Of a stretch of 64,000 nucleotides of DNA, positions 32,276-39,895 are shown one piece after another. How positions within the stretch are numbered: position 1 is the stretch's first letter; each line of letters opens with the position of its first letter. The notes below the pieces were generated by a model. It had not been told where the DNA came from, did not search any database, and was given only the letters and a program-made list of their open reading frames with translations. The DNA comes from a virus: positions 124,001-188,000 of IMG/VR virus record IMGVR_UViG_3300024252_000004, one strand, 5' to 3'. The translations under genes were made by a program, and so were the position numbers.

Positions 32276-32863
32276 ATGTCCAACACCGACTTCGAAGCCC
32301 TCGACGGTCTTGACCTCTCCGACAACAAGACGCTCAGCAGCATCGACATTCTCGGCGCGAACTTCACCGCCGGTCGCAAGGATGGGCAGCTCTGCGTCGT
32401 CTTCAAGACCAACGGCGGCAAGGGCTCCGGTCCCCAGACCGTTCGCGCGACCGAGCTCATCGAGTTCCGCGACACCCTGCACGAGTGTGTCGCCCGAGGG
32501 GAGGGGAGCACGGTCGAGGCCGGTTACATCCCCGCGCCGATCCTGCTCGGACGCAGCTTCGCGCTCGTCGCGAATCCCGGTCCCGGTCGCAACAAGAAGA
32601 ACGAGGTGACGCCCGCGCCCTTCGGCGGACGCGACTACTACGAGTGGAACAGCAACACGGGGCAGGGCACCGCGTCCAAGGGCTCCAAGCCCGCCAAGGT
32701 TCCGGTGGACGAGATTGATGGTTTCCTGGCCCTCTTCGACAAGAACGTGGACCAGACGGTCAGCCGGTTGATCTCCCTGGGGCTCATGGCGGACGAGGAC
32801 GCGGACGAGGACGAGGACGAGGGCGACGAGGTCGATCTCGACGGCATCGGTGACGAGGACTGA
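32276..32863 (+). CDS. Unknown protein with acidic tail
   Basis: 195 residues. A beta-rich body (ILGANFTAGRKDGQLCVVFK...) ends in a very acidic C-terminal tail (about 30 residues, repeated DE). Phage and bacterial ssDNA-binding proteins have such tails, but no OB-fold signature could be read, so the comparison is only architectural. RBS AAGGAAA; an in-frame ATG at 32249 lacks one. Behind two promoter boxes, so possibly strongly expressed. Confidence 0.72.
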   Translation: MSNTDFEALDGLDLSDNKTLSSIDILGANFTAGRKDGQLCVVFKTNGGKGSGPQTVRATELIEFRDTLHECVARGEGSTVEAGYIPAPILLGRSFALVANPGPGRNKKNEVTPAPFGGRDYYEWNSNTGQGTASKGSKPAKVPVDEIDGFLALFDKNVDQTVSRLISLGLMADEDADEDEDEGDEVDLDGIGDED

Positions 32864-32957
32864 ACGGTCACAGGTTGAGGGGCTTAACCGCCCCGAAACC
32901 AAGGCTCAACCAGCCGGTTAATCCCGGCTGGTTCGAGCTTCATTGTGTTTGTAAAGT

Positions 32958-33113
32958 TTTTCACCCCAGATGCGGGTGAGCACATGCAAAAGTTTTCACC
33001 CCCCGCTCGTAAGATTTTTCACCCCATACCTGCAAGCACACGCAAAAGTTTTCTCCCCGGCGGCCGGGTTGGGGTGAAAACCTTAGCACACAGGAAACTC
33101 ATAGGGTGTTATA
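32958..33113 (+). promoter_or_regulatory. Composite control element 18 (three inverted GGGGTGAAAA copies)
   Basis: TTTTCACCCC at 32958-32967, 32993-33002 and 33016-33025, TTTTCTCCCC at 33049-33058, then direct GGGGTGAAAA 33071-33080 and promoter box ACAGGAAACTCATAGGGTGTTATAG ending 33113. GCAAAAG recurs beside each box; the 37-bp dyad is absent. Confidence 0.75.
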
Positions 33114-33169
33114 GAGTGACGCCGGTAGAACTAACCGGTTAGCTTCCAAACCATGACCCCGAGGTCCAC

Positions 33170-33616
33170 ATGTCCCAGATGTCCAGTGCTCTCCTGCTTC
33201 TCGCCGCCAGCACGCTCCCCTCCGACACCGATGCCGCTTCCCTCCGGCTGATGCCCGCCGCCCTCCGCGATGCCGTCGAGGCCAAGCAGGCCGACGCCAA
33301 GGGGCAGGCCCTGGACGACGCGGCCGAGTCGGTGATGGCCCTGATCTCGAAGATGACCGACTACAAGCGCGGCACCCTCGTCGAGATCCGCCAGTACCGC
33401 CAGTACATCGCCCAGGAGAAGGGCCGGCTGGATGAGATCGATCGTGCCTTCGCGTACGGCAACGCGACCAGCAACTACATGCCCCTCATGATCGCGCTCG
33501 GAATGTCCACCGCGACCAGCGGCATGATGACCAGCGCGGACCGGGAGCGGCTGTCGGTCATCCCCGATGGTTGGACCCCGCCCGCCGATGTCCCGGCCGC
33601 GCCGACTGCCGGCTGA
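33170..33616 (+). CDS. Unknown helical protein
   Basis: 148 residues, Ala/Asp-rich, helical, with a hydrophobic start (SSALLLLAASTLPSD) too short and polar-flanked for a clear signal peptide, and a central helix (YRQYIAQEKGRLDEIDRAF). RBS GAGGTCC. Not recognised. Confidence 0.72.
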   Translation: MSQMSSALLLLAASTLPSDTDAASLRLMPAALRDAVEAKQADAKGQALDDAAESVMALISKMTDYKRGTLVEIRQYRQYIAQEKGRLDEIDRAFAYGNATSNYMPLMIALGMSTATSGMMTSADRERLSVIPDGWTPPADVPAAPTAG

Positions 33617-33630
33617 GAATCTGACGAATG

Positions 33631-33654
33631 GGGGCCGGGCCAGTCCCGGTCCCC
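33631..33654 (+). terminator. GC-rich hairpin after 33616
   Basis: GGGGCCGGG pairs with CCCGG-T-CCCC around a 5-nt loop. It marks the mRNA end and the start of structured RNA 3. Confidence 0.55.
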
Positions 33655-33659
33655 TGAGT

Positions 33660-34043
33660 CACACACGTCCGAACATGAATGCTAGGGACAGTGCGCGTGA
33701 AGGCCGCGCCCAGCCGAAAGGTTGCTCCGCTTTAAATTATGTTCGGCAGATCTGAGCAGAAACGGTGAAAAGGCATACTTGTTGCCTAAATGGTTTCGAG
33801 GAAGCCGCATAAGTATCCGTGGACGCAAGGAAGAGCCAAAACCTCGCTTCGGTATAGACAGTACACTAAAGACACTCGAACACATAAAGCTTATTAATCT
33901 TGTTTCTAGATTATTTGAGCACGCTATCGAGTTAGCCTGCCGGGAAGGGGGCTGCGTCTAATCACTCTTCGGAGTGGTTCTCGAAAGAGTAAGTGGGACT
34001 GGTATCGGGGCAAACCCACCGGGTGTAAATCCGGTGGGCGATG
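33660..34043 (+). ncRNA. Structured RNA 3, candidate non-coding RNA
   Basis: About 385 nt without a credible gene. Visible pairings: CCGAACAT...ATGTTCGG as a possible closing stem (near 33670 and 33738), CAGCC-GAAA-GGTTG (GNRA loop), CACTC-TTCG-GAGTG, and CCCACCGG...CCGGTGGG just before the next decamer. No promoter box precedes it directly, so it may be processed from the 33113 transcript. Family not recognised; ORFs crossing it (such as 33722-33961) look accidental. Confidence 0.5.
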
Positions 34044-34123
34044 GGGGAGAAAAGATATACATCCTTGTCAAGGAGTGAAAACTATAACATAGGTCTTTTC
34101 TAAACTTCTTGTAGGGTGTTATA
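34044..34123 (+). promoter_or_regulatory. Composite control element 19
   Basis: GGGGAGAAAA 34044-34053, GATATACATCCTTGTCAAGG spacer, GGAGTGAAAA 34072-34081, promoter box TTTTCTAAACTTCTTGTAGGGTGTTATAG ending 34123. The TTTTCTAAA upstream part is shared with the boxes at 32165, 35010 and 62217. Confidence 0.7.
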
Positions 34124-34151
34124 GAATGTTGCCAAACAACGGGGAATGCAG

Positions 34152-34688
34152 ATGCCTTTGACTGCGAAACAGGAAGCGCGAGTGGACATGCTCCTCCCGT
34201 ATTTCGATGAGGAATCCTTGGCAGCTTTCGCTGAGGAAGAGAACAGCCGGAACAACCCCGAAGACATCGTGGAACGAATCCTCACGGAGGTCACGGTCTA
34301 CGAAAAGGCAGGCGTCCGCAATCAGTACACGGGAACATACCGTGGTCATCCATTCATCATCGGAGAGGAAAACCGATACGTTGATGATGGGTTCACCCTT
34401 CGTGAAATGTATATCCGAACGCAGTACGGTGCAGGACGTGCGAGCAAGAAGATGATGGTCTTCATGATCTCCGGAAAGGTCGGAGGATATCCGACCGATG
34501 GACTGCGGTTCACAGACGAATTCAAGGGTCCGCTTGCGGACGTTCTCCAGTGTCTCTTCGAAGCTGCAAAGACGCGGTACAGAGATGCTGAGATTGAGCG
34601 TCTGATGAAGGCAGACACGAACACACCCACCCCAAAGGATGATGGAGATTTCGGACTCGATTCTCTCATCGTCACTCCACCCAACTGA
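34152..34688 (+). CDS. Unknown protein
   Basis: 178 residues, not recognised. N-terminal acidic helices, a central basic and Gly-rich part (YGAGRASKKMMVFMISGKVGG). ATG 34152 is better spaced from GGGGAA than the in-frame ATG at 34146. Confidence 0.7.
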   Translation: MPLTAKQEARVDMLLPYFDEESLAAFAEEENSRNNPEDIVERILTEVTVYEKAGVRNQYTGTYRGHPFIIGEENRYVDDGFTLREMYIRTQYGAGRASKKMMVFMISGKVGGYPTDGLRFTDEFKGPLADVLQCLFEAAKTRYRDAEIERLMKADTNTPTPKDDGDFGLDSLIVTPPN

Positions 34689-34715
34689 GGCGAAAGCCTG
34701 CGAAGTGAGGTCAGC

Positions 34716-34922
34716 ATGAACACAACTCTCGAAACCCCGTATCTCGGTCGCTCCGATGGTGGCAAGTTCGGATGGCGGAAGCCCAGCCGTCGCACCGAGG
34801 CTGCCGAGCGACAGACCGCACGCGATGCCCGAAGCACCGCCGAGCAGATCGCCGAACTCGATGCCCGTCTGGGTGTCGGCATCGGAGCGACGAAGGAGCG
34901 CGCACGTCTCTCCGCAGAGTAG
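34716..34922 (+). CDS. Small unknown protein
   Basis: 68 residues with an Arg/Ala/Glu-rich helix in the second half (TARDARSTAEQIAELDARLG). RBS GAGGTC. Second gene of the 34123 transcript. Confidence 0.65.
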   Translation: MNTTLETPYLGRSDGGKFGWRKPSRRTEAAERQTARDARSTAEQIAELDARLGVGIGATKERARLSAE

Positions 34923-34932
34923 AGAAACCCTG

Positions 34933-34958
34933 TGTCCCCTGGTTTTCCAGGGGACACT
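34933..34958 (+). terminator. Perfect 11-bp hairpin
   Basis: GTGTCCCCTGG-TTTT-CCAGGGGACAC, 10 nt after the stop at 34922. Confidence 0.65.
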
Positions 34959-34960
34959 CG

Positions 34961-35038
34961 GGGAGAAAAGATTTGCAGCCCCCAAGGGGAGAAAACTATA
35001 ACATTAGTCTTTTCTAAACTTCTTGTAGGGTGTTATAT
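34961..35038 (+). promoter_or_regulatory. Composite control element 20 (drives structured RNA 4)
   Basis: GGGGAGAAAA at 34961-34970 and again 34987-34996; promoter box TTTTCTAAACTTCTTGTAGGGTGTTATAT ending 35038, identical upstream of the core to element 19. Confidence 0.75.
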
Positions 35039-35040
35039 TA

Positions 35041-35990
35041 AAGTGTCCCCAGAGAGCAGGATACAACGGAAGTTACGCAAGCAAACACTGCGATGATTGC
35101 AAGCATACCAAATAATGTAAGCCGTCTGAGCAGGCAGGAACCTGCAAGGTAAGCATTAGGCAATGAGCGGGATATACCATTGAGACATGGAAGCTGATTG
35201 AGCGGGAAGGAACCTGCGAAGCGAGTGTCATAGGGAGCGCTGATTAGGCGCTGTGTTGACGGCGAGGGTTAAGCCACTTAGGGGCCAGTCAACTTTAAAC
35301 GTAGAGCCGCCTTAGCTCAGTTGGATAGAGCGTCGGCTTTCTAAGCCGGGGGTCGCTGGTTCGAGTCCAGCAGGCGGTACCACTTCACACACTCTCGGAG
35401 GCGGCAATACGCAGGGCTCAACCAACACACGTTTCGGCGTGGTATATACGGCCCGGGTTTACGAATAAGACTGTTGGGAATAGTAGACCAGATGCAGGGG
35501 AAGATCCTGTCCGAGACACACATCCACGGACAAGCTCAGCCGTGGACGAAAAGATGGGCGATTAGAGCATATGATTCTTAAGAGGGGCTGGTGCCCATGT
35601 CGAAAGACGAAACCAGTGCAACCCTCCATGCCCCGGATTTGCTGCGGGGTAGGATGTAGCAGGGGAGGATAGACGGTAAGACAGCATTACCTTCACGTCC
35701 CTGACATCCGCCAAGACAACCCAATCCTTGCGTAAGACACGCGCGCTTAGATAGCCAATAGGTTCAGACATGTTTTGATTAGTGGGCGACTAGCCCGCCA
35801 CTCAGTTAACGAGTGGGAATCTTAAGTGACTAACGATTGAGTTAAGTTGACAGAGTTGAGTTGAATAAAAATTGCGTTCATTGTGTCTTGATTGTAGCAC
35901 ATGCAGTTGAGACTGTCCGAAACGATAACCATAAAGGTGGACATAGACGAGGGCCCGTCGAGCCCTATGTGTAACGACATGGCGACCAGC
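35041..35990 (+). ncRNA. Structured RNA 4, giant candidate non-coding RNA enclosing a tRNA
   Basis: About 950 nt between a promoter box and the next gene with no credible ORF. A tRNA-Arg lies in its first half. Visible stems: GCAGG-AA-CCTGC (about 35132), TCCACGG...CCGTGGA (about 35521-35544), GGGC-GACTA-GCCC (about 35785) and CCACTC...GAGTGG (about 35798). Giant phage RNAs of the GOLLD class (about 800 nt) sometimes contain a tRNA, which makes this the best candidate here. The 3' end is uncertain; GGGC...GCCC near 35950-35964 could close it. Consensus match not verified. Confidence 0.6.
35306..35382 (+). tRNA. tRNA-Arg (anticodon TCT)
   Basis: Complete cloverleaf: acceptor GCCGCCT/AGGCGGT (first pair G-U), D-arm GCTC...GAGC, anticodon arm TCGGC-TTTCTAA-GCCGG with TCT at 34-36, five-base variable loop, T-arm GCTGG-TTCGAGT-CCAGC, discriminator A and encoded CCA at 35380-35382. 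It reads AGA, a codon used often in the AT-richer genes of this window but rarely in the GC island. It could also resist host anticodon nucleases. Confidence 0.95.
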
Positions 35991-36174
35991 ATTAGATGCG
36001 GTCGTAACGTTTGGGTCGGATTACTTCTTGGTAAGGTGTTGGTCTAAGCGCAACGTAAATGCTTTCGAAGGGCACGCACACCCGTTCTTTGATTGCATAA
36101 GGCGTAAGGATAGTAATGGTAGCCGCCGCACACCCAAACATAACACCATCCACAGTACCAAAAATGGGGGAGTC

Positions 36175-36420
36175 ATGAGAAGTAGAGATGTCGTGAAAGC
36201 CTGGGATAATGGAGTCCCAGCAGAAACAAAGAACCTGCGTACTGACGGTTTCGATCTGTGGTCTTACGAAGTGCTGATTGGTACTCGCCCAAACGCAAGC
36301 GCACAAATCGTCTTCGACTACACAGCTCCGGCTGGACATTTCGAATCACACACAACTTCGGTTCATGTGGGACTCGCGAAAAGAATCACGAACGCAAACG
36401 TGATTGAGCCTCCGGAATAA
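36175..36420 (+). CDS. Small unknown protein
   Basis: 81 residues: SRDVVKAWDNGVPAETKNLRTDG, then a short beta-rich part and a basic C-terminus. RBS GGGGGAG. The longer ORF from 36028 has no RBS and crosses the RNA 4 end region. Confidence 0.65.
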   Translation: MRSRDVVKAWDNGVPAETKNLRTDGFDLWSYEVLIGTRPNASAQIVFDYTAPAGHFESHTTSVHVGLAKRITNANVIEPPE

Positions 36421-36427
36421 AGAGTAA

Positions 36428-36521
36428 CCCCGAACACTCACAAGAATACTGGACATGCATCATGTTCAGCCTTCTTCTCTCTACAGGGTGTTTTATCCCG
36501 TGTTCTTTTGAGTGCTCGGGG
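36428..36521. repeat. Imperfect 19-bp inverted repeat enclosing a second hairpin
   Basis: Arms 36428-36446 and 36503-36521 match at 17 of 19 positions (CCCCGAACACTC.../...GAGTGCTCGGGG). The enclosed 56 nt include GGACATG-CAT-CATGTTC and a diverged CAGGGTGTTTTATC resembling the promoter core. It fills most of the 244-nt gap between 36420 and 36665. Confidence 0.6.
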
Positions 36522-36664
36522 TGTACTCCACATATACGCGTCCGCTACAAAGCGGAGTAACTCACCAATACCATTCGGGAGAGTATCAGGTTGTAGGACG
36601 ATCTGATTCATCTTGGCGCGTAGTGATAGTCCTTTCATATACACGAAACGGTAGGGAGCAGGCA

Positions 36665-37294
36665 ATGGCGACGAAGGAAAATTTCCAGAATCTCAAGCCT
36701 GACGTGATCGCAAAGACTCGCCTGTACTCTGACAACTCCCAGAGCTTCACAGTGCTCCATGGTGTCACCATGGAAGCGGCGCGTTATCACCTGAGTGTCA
36801 ATGAGAAGCTTGGTGGTAAGCCAGCACGGTCAATGCTCTTCAGGAAAATCTGCGACTTCACCTGTTTCGATGACAACCTCGGACGTGCGTACATGCCGCA
36901 ACCGTGGGCAAAGGGAATCCTTCCCATCTTCCCAAAGAAGTGGATGGTGAGCTTCGCCAATGGTTCGAAAATCGATCTGAGCTACACGGTTAGGCCGGGA
37001 AGCAAAAGGCAGATCGTTGGATATTCCTACGCTCTCGTACGACAAATAACCACTGGTGGGATCGGCATCTCCAAATTGACCAAGATTCTTTTGGAGGTTG
37101 GTTACTCGGGCCTCACCGTAGGTGACGTGATGGCAGCCGTAAAGTCCAGACCAGATCTGTTCGCGCCGCATAAGGGGCTTTCACAGTGGACCGTCAAGAG
37201 GGCTTATGACGCTGAGCCTATCTTGGAGGGTGATGCGGTGGCACAAACCAACAAGACGCTTCTGAAGGTCTTCAGACTCCTGCGTGACAAGTGA
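36665..37294 (+). CDS. Unknown protein
   Basis: 209 residues, not recognised. Starts MATKENFQNLKPDVIAKTR; the C-terminal 90 residues look like one or two helical DNA-binding-type domains (SKLTKILLEVGYSGLTVGDV, then WTVKRAYDAEP), but no named HTH fits. RBS GGGAG at the right distance; the ORF extends upstream to 36512 without one. Confidence 0.7.
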   Translation: MATKENFQNLKPDVIAKTRLYSDNSQSFTVLHGVTMEAARYHLSVNEKLGGKPARSMLFRKICDFTCFDDNLGRAYMPQPWAKGILPIFPKKWMVSFANGSKIDLSYTVRPGSKRQIVGYSYALVRQITTGGIGISKLTKILLEVGYSGLTVGDVMAAVKSRPDLFAPHKGLSQWTVKRAYDAEPILEGDAVAQTNKTLLKVFRLLRDK

Positions 37295-37536
37295 GTCCTC
37301 CGGTCTGGATCAATCTGCTTCCGCACGGATTCTATAAGCTCACAAGCTACAAGGGAATTGGATGGATGGGATTCCATTACCATGACTGTGGTGTGGAGTT
37401 TATCGAACGGTTCCAGGTGAAGTCATATTCGTTCTACTTTTGGGGAATGACTGACTGGCCCACCACGATGATTGGTCTGCTTGGAAGCGGGGAACTGATC
37501 AAGGTTGAACGCCACGAGATAAGGGGAGAGGTTTAG
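37291..37536 (+). CDS. Small unknown protein
   Basis: 81 residues, aromatic-rich (FHYHDCGVEFIERFQVKSYSFYFWG). GTG start overlapping the upstream TGA by 4 nt. Not recognised. Confidence 0.65.
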   Translation: MSPPVWINLLPHGFYKLTSYKGIGWMGFHYHDCGVEFIERFQVKSYSFYFWGMTDWPTTMIGLLGSGELIKVERHEIRGEV

Positions 37537-38100
37537 CCTCGTCCCCTCCGGGGAGAAAAGATTTACATCCTTATCAAACGAACATAGACCACCCTTCCCG
37601 GCATGGCTGTTCGAATATGTACACGCCGCATTCAGTTTCAGAAGATGCCAATTGAATGACTTGGTTTGGCCCGGATAATTTACCCAGTAAACGATAGTTT
37701 TTTCTTTGTAATTAACTACCGCACTTATCTACCTCTTCTATTCTCGACGGTGTGTTGAAGGTTCTCCCGAAGGTCTACCTAACAGTTAGTAAGTGAAAAA
37801 GTCCCTTACAGGGCTCTTCCATAACCCTATAACCCCCTACCAGTTATTTAGAAAAGAACAATGTATCACCACAACACACCATCATCTAACCCTGCCCCCA
37901 CCGGGGAGAAAAGTTTTGCACGGCACCACCCACCACCGGGGTGAAAACTTTAACATCAGGTTTAACATGTCTATCTATCATCATTCAAGACTCAAACATA
38001 CCAGCACATACCACTCAACTCCTTAGGGTACATACTATGGCATTCAATCCAGAGAGCAAATCGAACTATCCTTTACTGATAAGAATGTGATAAGCATCGC
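37537..38100. other. Non-coding interval with residual control-element decamers
   Basis: No gene of note over about 560 nt; two short ORFs (37793-38026 and others) have no RBS and odd composition. It holds GGGGAGAAAA at 37550-37559, then GGGGAGAAAA 37903-37912 and GGGGTGAAAA 37938-37947 without a recognisable promoter box after them. This is the right-hand limit of the decamer family; a further RNA gene cannot be excluded. Confidence 0.6.
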
Positions 38101-38133
38101 TCTATTCTAATTTTCTCATAGGACGTTATCAGT
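38101..38133 (+). promoter_or_regulatory. Promoter-like box without decamers
   Basis: TTCTAATTTTCTCATAGGACGTTATC, 50 nt before the ATG at 38182. Shares CTCATAGGAYGTTAT with the island's boxes. Confidence 0.65.
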
Positions 38134-38181
38134 AGTTGAACTGTACCGGATCAATCAGACCCAACTGTCAGGAGTTTAACA

Positions 38182-38385
38182 ATGGCGTTTCACCGATACG
38201 ATGATAGAACCAAGGATCGCGAGAAGGATAGCAATGATGTCGCTGCATTCCTTGAGAGTGGTGGGGAGATCACTCGCGTTCCCAACGGACAAAAGATGAA
38301 GAAGCTTCGCCGGAGCAGAGCATCATCTGATCGGAAGTCAAAGGACAACGGACTCGAAGTCCTGTTCGATCTGAATCAGTTCTGA
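38182..38385 (+). CDS. Small basic protein
   Basis: 67 residues, Lys/Arg/Asp-rich (KDREKDSNDV, KMKKLRRSRASSDRKSKD). Not recognised. RBS is weak (CAGGAG 9 nt upstream). Followed in the same frame, after the TGA, by an open stretch that looks protein-like (see 38386). Confidence 0.65.
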   Translation: MAFHRYDDRTKDREKDSNDVAAFLESGGEITRVPNGQKMKKLRRSRASSDRKSKDNGLEVLFDLNQF

Positions 38386-38640
38386 TTCCTATATGATGTC
38401 ATAGATAGCGTAGGTAATACAGTTACTTGCGCTGTCTGTGGTTCAGAGTTCGACTTAATCCGGTACACACTTACTCTTTTTCTCAGAGAGATCGACTTTT
38501 CCTGTAGAAACGGAACCTCTTTTTCTGAGAAAAAACACTTTTTCCTGTGGAAACGCGATATAGAGAATCGCATACATCTTGAAGTTTTCTACGGTGACGG
38601 GTTTAAGTACCGCACACTGTGTTACTTCGCACACAGGTAA
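38386..38640 (+). other. In-frame open stretch after a TGA, zinc-ribbon-like, no start codon
   Basis: The frame of 38182-38385 stays open for 84 codons after its TGA, encoding VTCAVCGSEF, then FLREIDFSCRNG, and ends HR-stop at 38638-38640. There is no ATG, GTG or TTG near its beginning. It overlaps an imperfect 43-bp tandem repeat (38474-38513 and 38517-38555). It may be a readthrough extension, a remnant of a gene, or non-coding leader. Confidence 0.35.
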
Positions 38641-38678
38641 TTTTTTACAACTTTTTGTATAAGCTACATAGAGGGTCC

Positions 38679-39041
38679 ATGCTTCTCTACATCATTCGCG
38701 ACGACTGTGTCTTCCCAAACGCCAGTCACAATCAGGTAATGATTGACGACTTCGGCCTCACACTTTCACCCAGGAGTGTGCGTGATCGTCTGTGTGAGTA
38801 CCGTCAAATCGAAGACCTTCATGAAACGGAAGACGAGACATTCGAGTTCGTCCTTGTGACTCGCAGCATTCCTGCGATGAACTGGTTTGCTCGTGAGCTT
38901 GGCTATGAGAGTGTGATGGTCTGGTGTCCGGCCACTGATTCTTGGATCTCGATTACTGACGAGCTTACTTACGATTTCCTGGCGCACTTTGCGCTTGGGG
39001 ATCTGTACCTGAATGGTCATCTCGATATTGAGGCTGACTGA
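38679..39041 (+). CDS. Unknown protein
   Basis: 120 residues, alpha/beta, acidic C-terminus. Starts MLLYIIRDDCVFPNA. RBS GAGGGTCC. Not recognised. Confidence 0.7.
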   Translation: MLLYIIRDDCVFPNASHNQVMIDDFGLTLSPRSVRDRLCEYRQIEDLHETEDETFEFVLVTRSIPAMNWFARELGYESVMVWCPATDSWISITDELTYDFLAHFALGDLYLNGHLDIEAD

Positions 39042-39079
39042 CATACATACGGACACACACAAGTGCCTTGAGGTTTGCG

Positions 39080-39298
39080 ATGAATTACTTTCTTTGTCTG
39101 GGTGACGTAGAGATTGGCGGGACTCCTTTGGGGACTGACGGCAAGCTGATCATTCGTGATCTTAAGACTCTTCGGGGTGTTATCAATAGAGGTAAGAGAG
39201 CGTGGCCGGGAAAGACATTCACCGTCTGGTCATTCCGTAACTTCTACAGAGAAGACACGTTCCGAAAGGTTCATACAAACATTGGAGATATGGCATGA
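39080..39298 (+). CDS. Small unknown protein
   Basis: 72 residues. ATG 39080 sits 7-10 nt after TTGAGG; the ATG at 39068 does not. C-terminal half basic and aromatic. Overlaps the next ATG by 4 nt. Confidence 0.65.
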   Translation: MNYFLCLGDVEIGGTPLGTDGKLIIRDLKTLRGVINRGKRAWPGKTFTVWSFRNFYREDTFRKVHTNIGDMA

Positions 39299-39489
39299 CA
39301 ATCACTGACTGGCGAAACCTTTTGATCTCTTTGCTTGACGACGATCATGGCATCACGAGGGATGCTTATTTCAAGCTTGAAAAAATGATTTGGGAGCAAT
39401 GTTCGGACTCTGGAGAGCTTACGGGCATTCTGAATGCTACAAAGTGTTCTGATGATCGAGTGTATCTCCCAGAGAATTGGGACGAGTAA
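39295..39489 (+). CDS. Small acidic protein
   Basis: 64 residues, helical and acidic, not recognised. ATGA overlap with the previous gene. Confidence 0.65.
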   Translation: MTITDWRNLLISLLDDDHGITRDAYFKLEKMIWEQCSDSGELTGILNATKCSDDRVYLPENWDE

Positions 39490-39551
39490 CCCTAACTCGA
39501 AATTTTTTACTCAGAATTTTTTTCTGAGGTTTACATATAAGGCAAAGCAAA

Positions 39552-39869
39552 GTGTATACAGACTGTTGTGGCACGGGTCTCGGAGAGATTGAGAGAATTC
39601 CCGTGTGTTCCAATTGCTACAAAGAGCGTCCGCCAACTGGTCGTCTTCTCTCTAATGCTGACATCAAAACTTTGTATCGCAGAGCTGTCCATTTCAATCT
39701 GACCTCACGGGAGCCTGTGTGTTTGAATGAGATTGTGTGGGAATGGGTCGAAGATTTGTGTGGAGAGAAGGGAGACTTTCCAGACTCCGTGCCACATTCT
39801 ATTGTGAATCTTTGGCATGAAGACGTGATGTCTCTGATCAATGAATTGGCGGCAACCTTCGATACTTGA
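39552..39869 (+). CDS. Unknown protein with N-terminal cysteine pairs
   Basis: 105 residues from GTG 39552 after AAGGCAAAGCAAA. CCGTGLGEIERIPVCSNC gives two cysteine pairs, a likely zinc ribbon; the rest is helical with several Trp. Not recognised. Confidence 0.62.
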   Translation: MYTDCCGTGLGEIERIPVCSNCYKERPPTGRLLSNADIKTLYRRAVHFNLTSREPVCLNEIVWEWVEDLCGEKGDFPDSVPHSIVNLWHEDVMSLINELAATFDT

Positions 39870-39895
39870 GGGTAGGGCCTCAAAGGGGTAAACTG

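Noticed and set aside
32109-32609. Rightward 166-residue ORF upstream of and overlapping 32276
   Set aside because: It lacks a spaced RBS, crosses a promoter-like box and overlaps the better gene in another frame with Ser/Pro/Arg-rich text.
33722-33961. Rightward 79-residue ORF
   Set aside because: It is within structured RNA 3 and contains stem-loop sequence; no RBS and no protein-like pattern.
17755-35038. CRISPR array
   Set aside because: Repeats are long, composite, gene-spaced and carry promoter-like boxes; there are no regular spacers and no cas genes.
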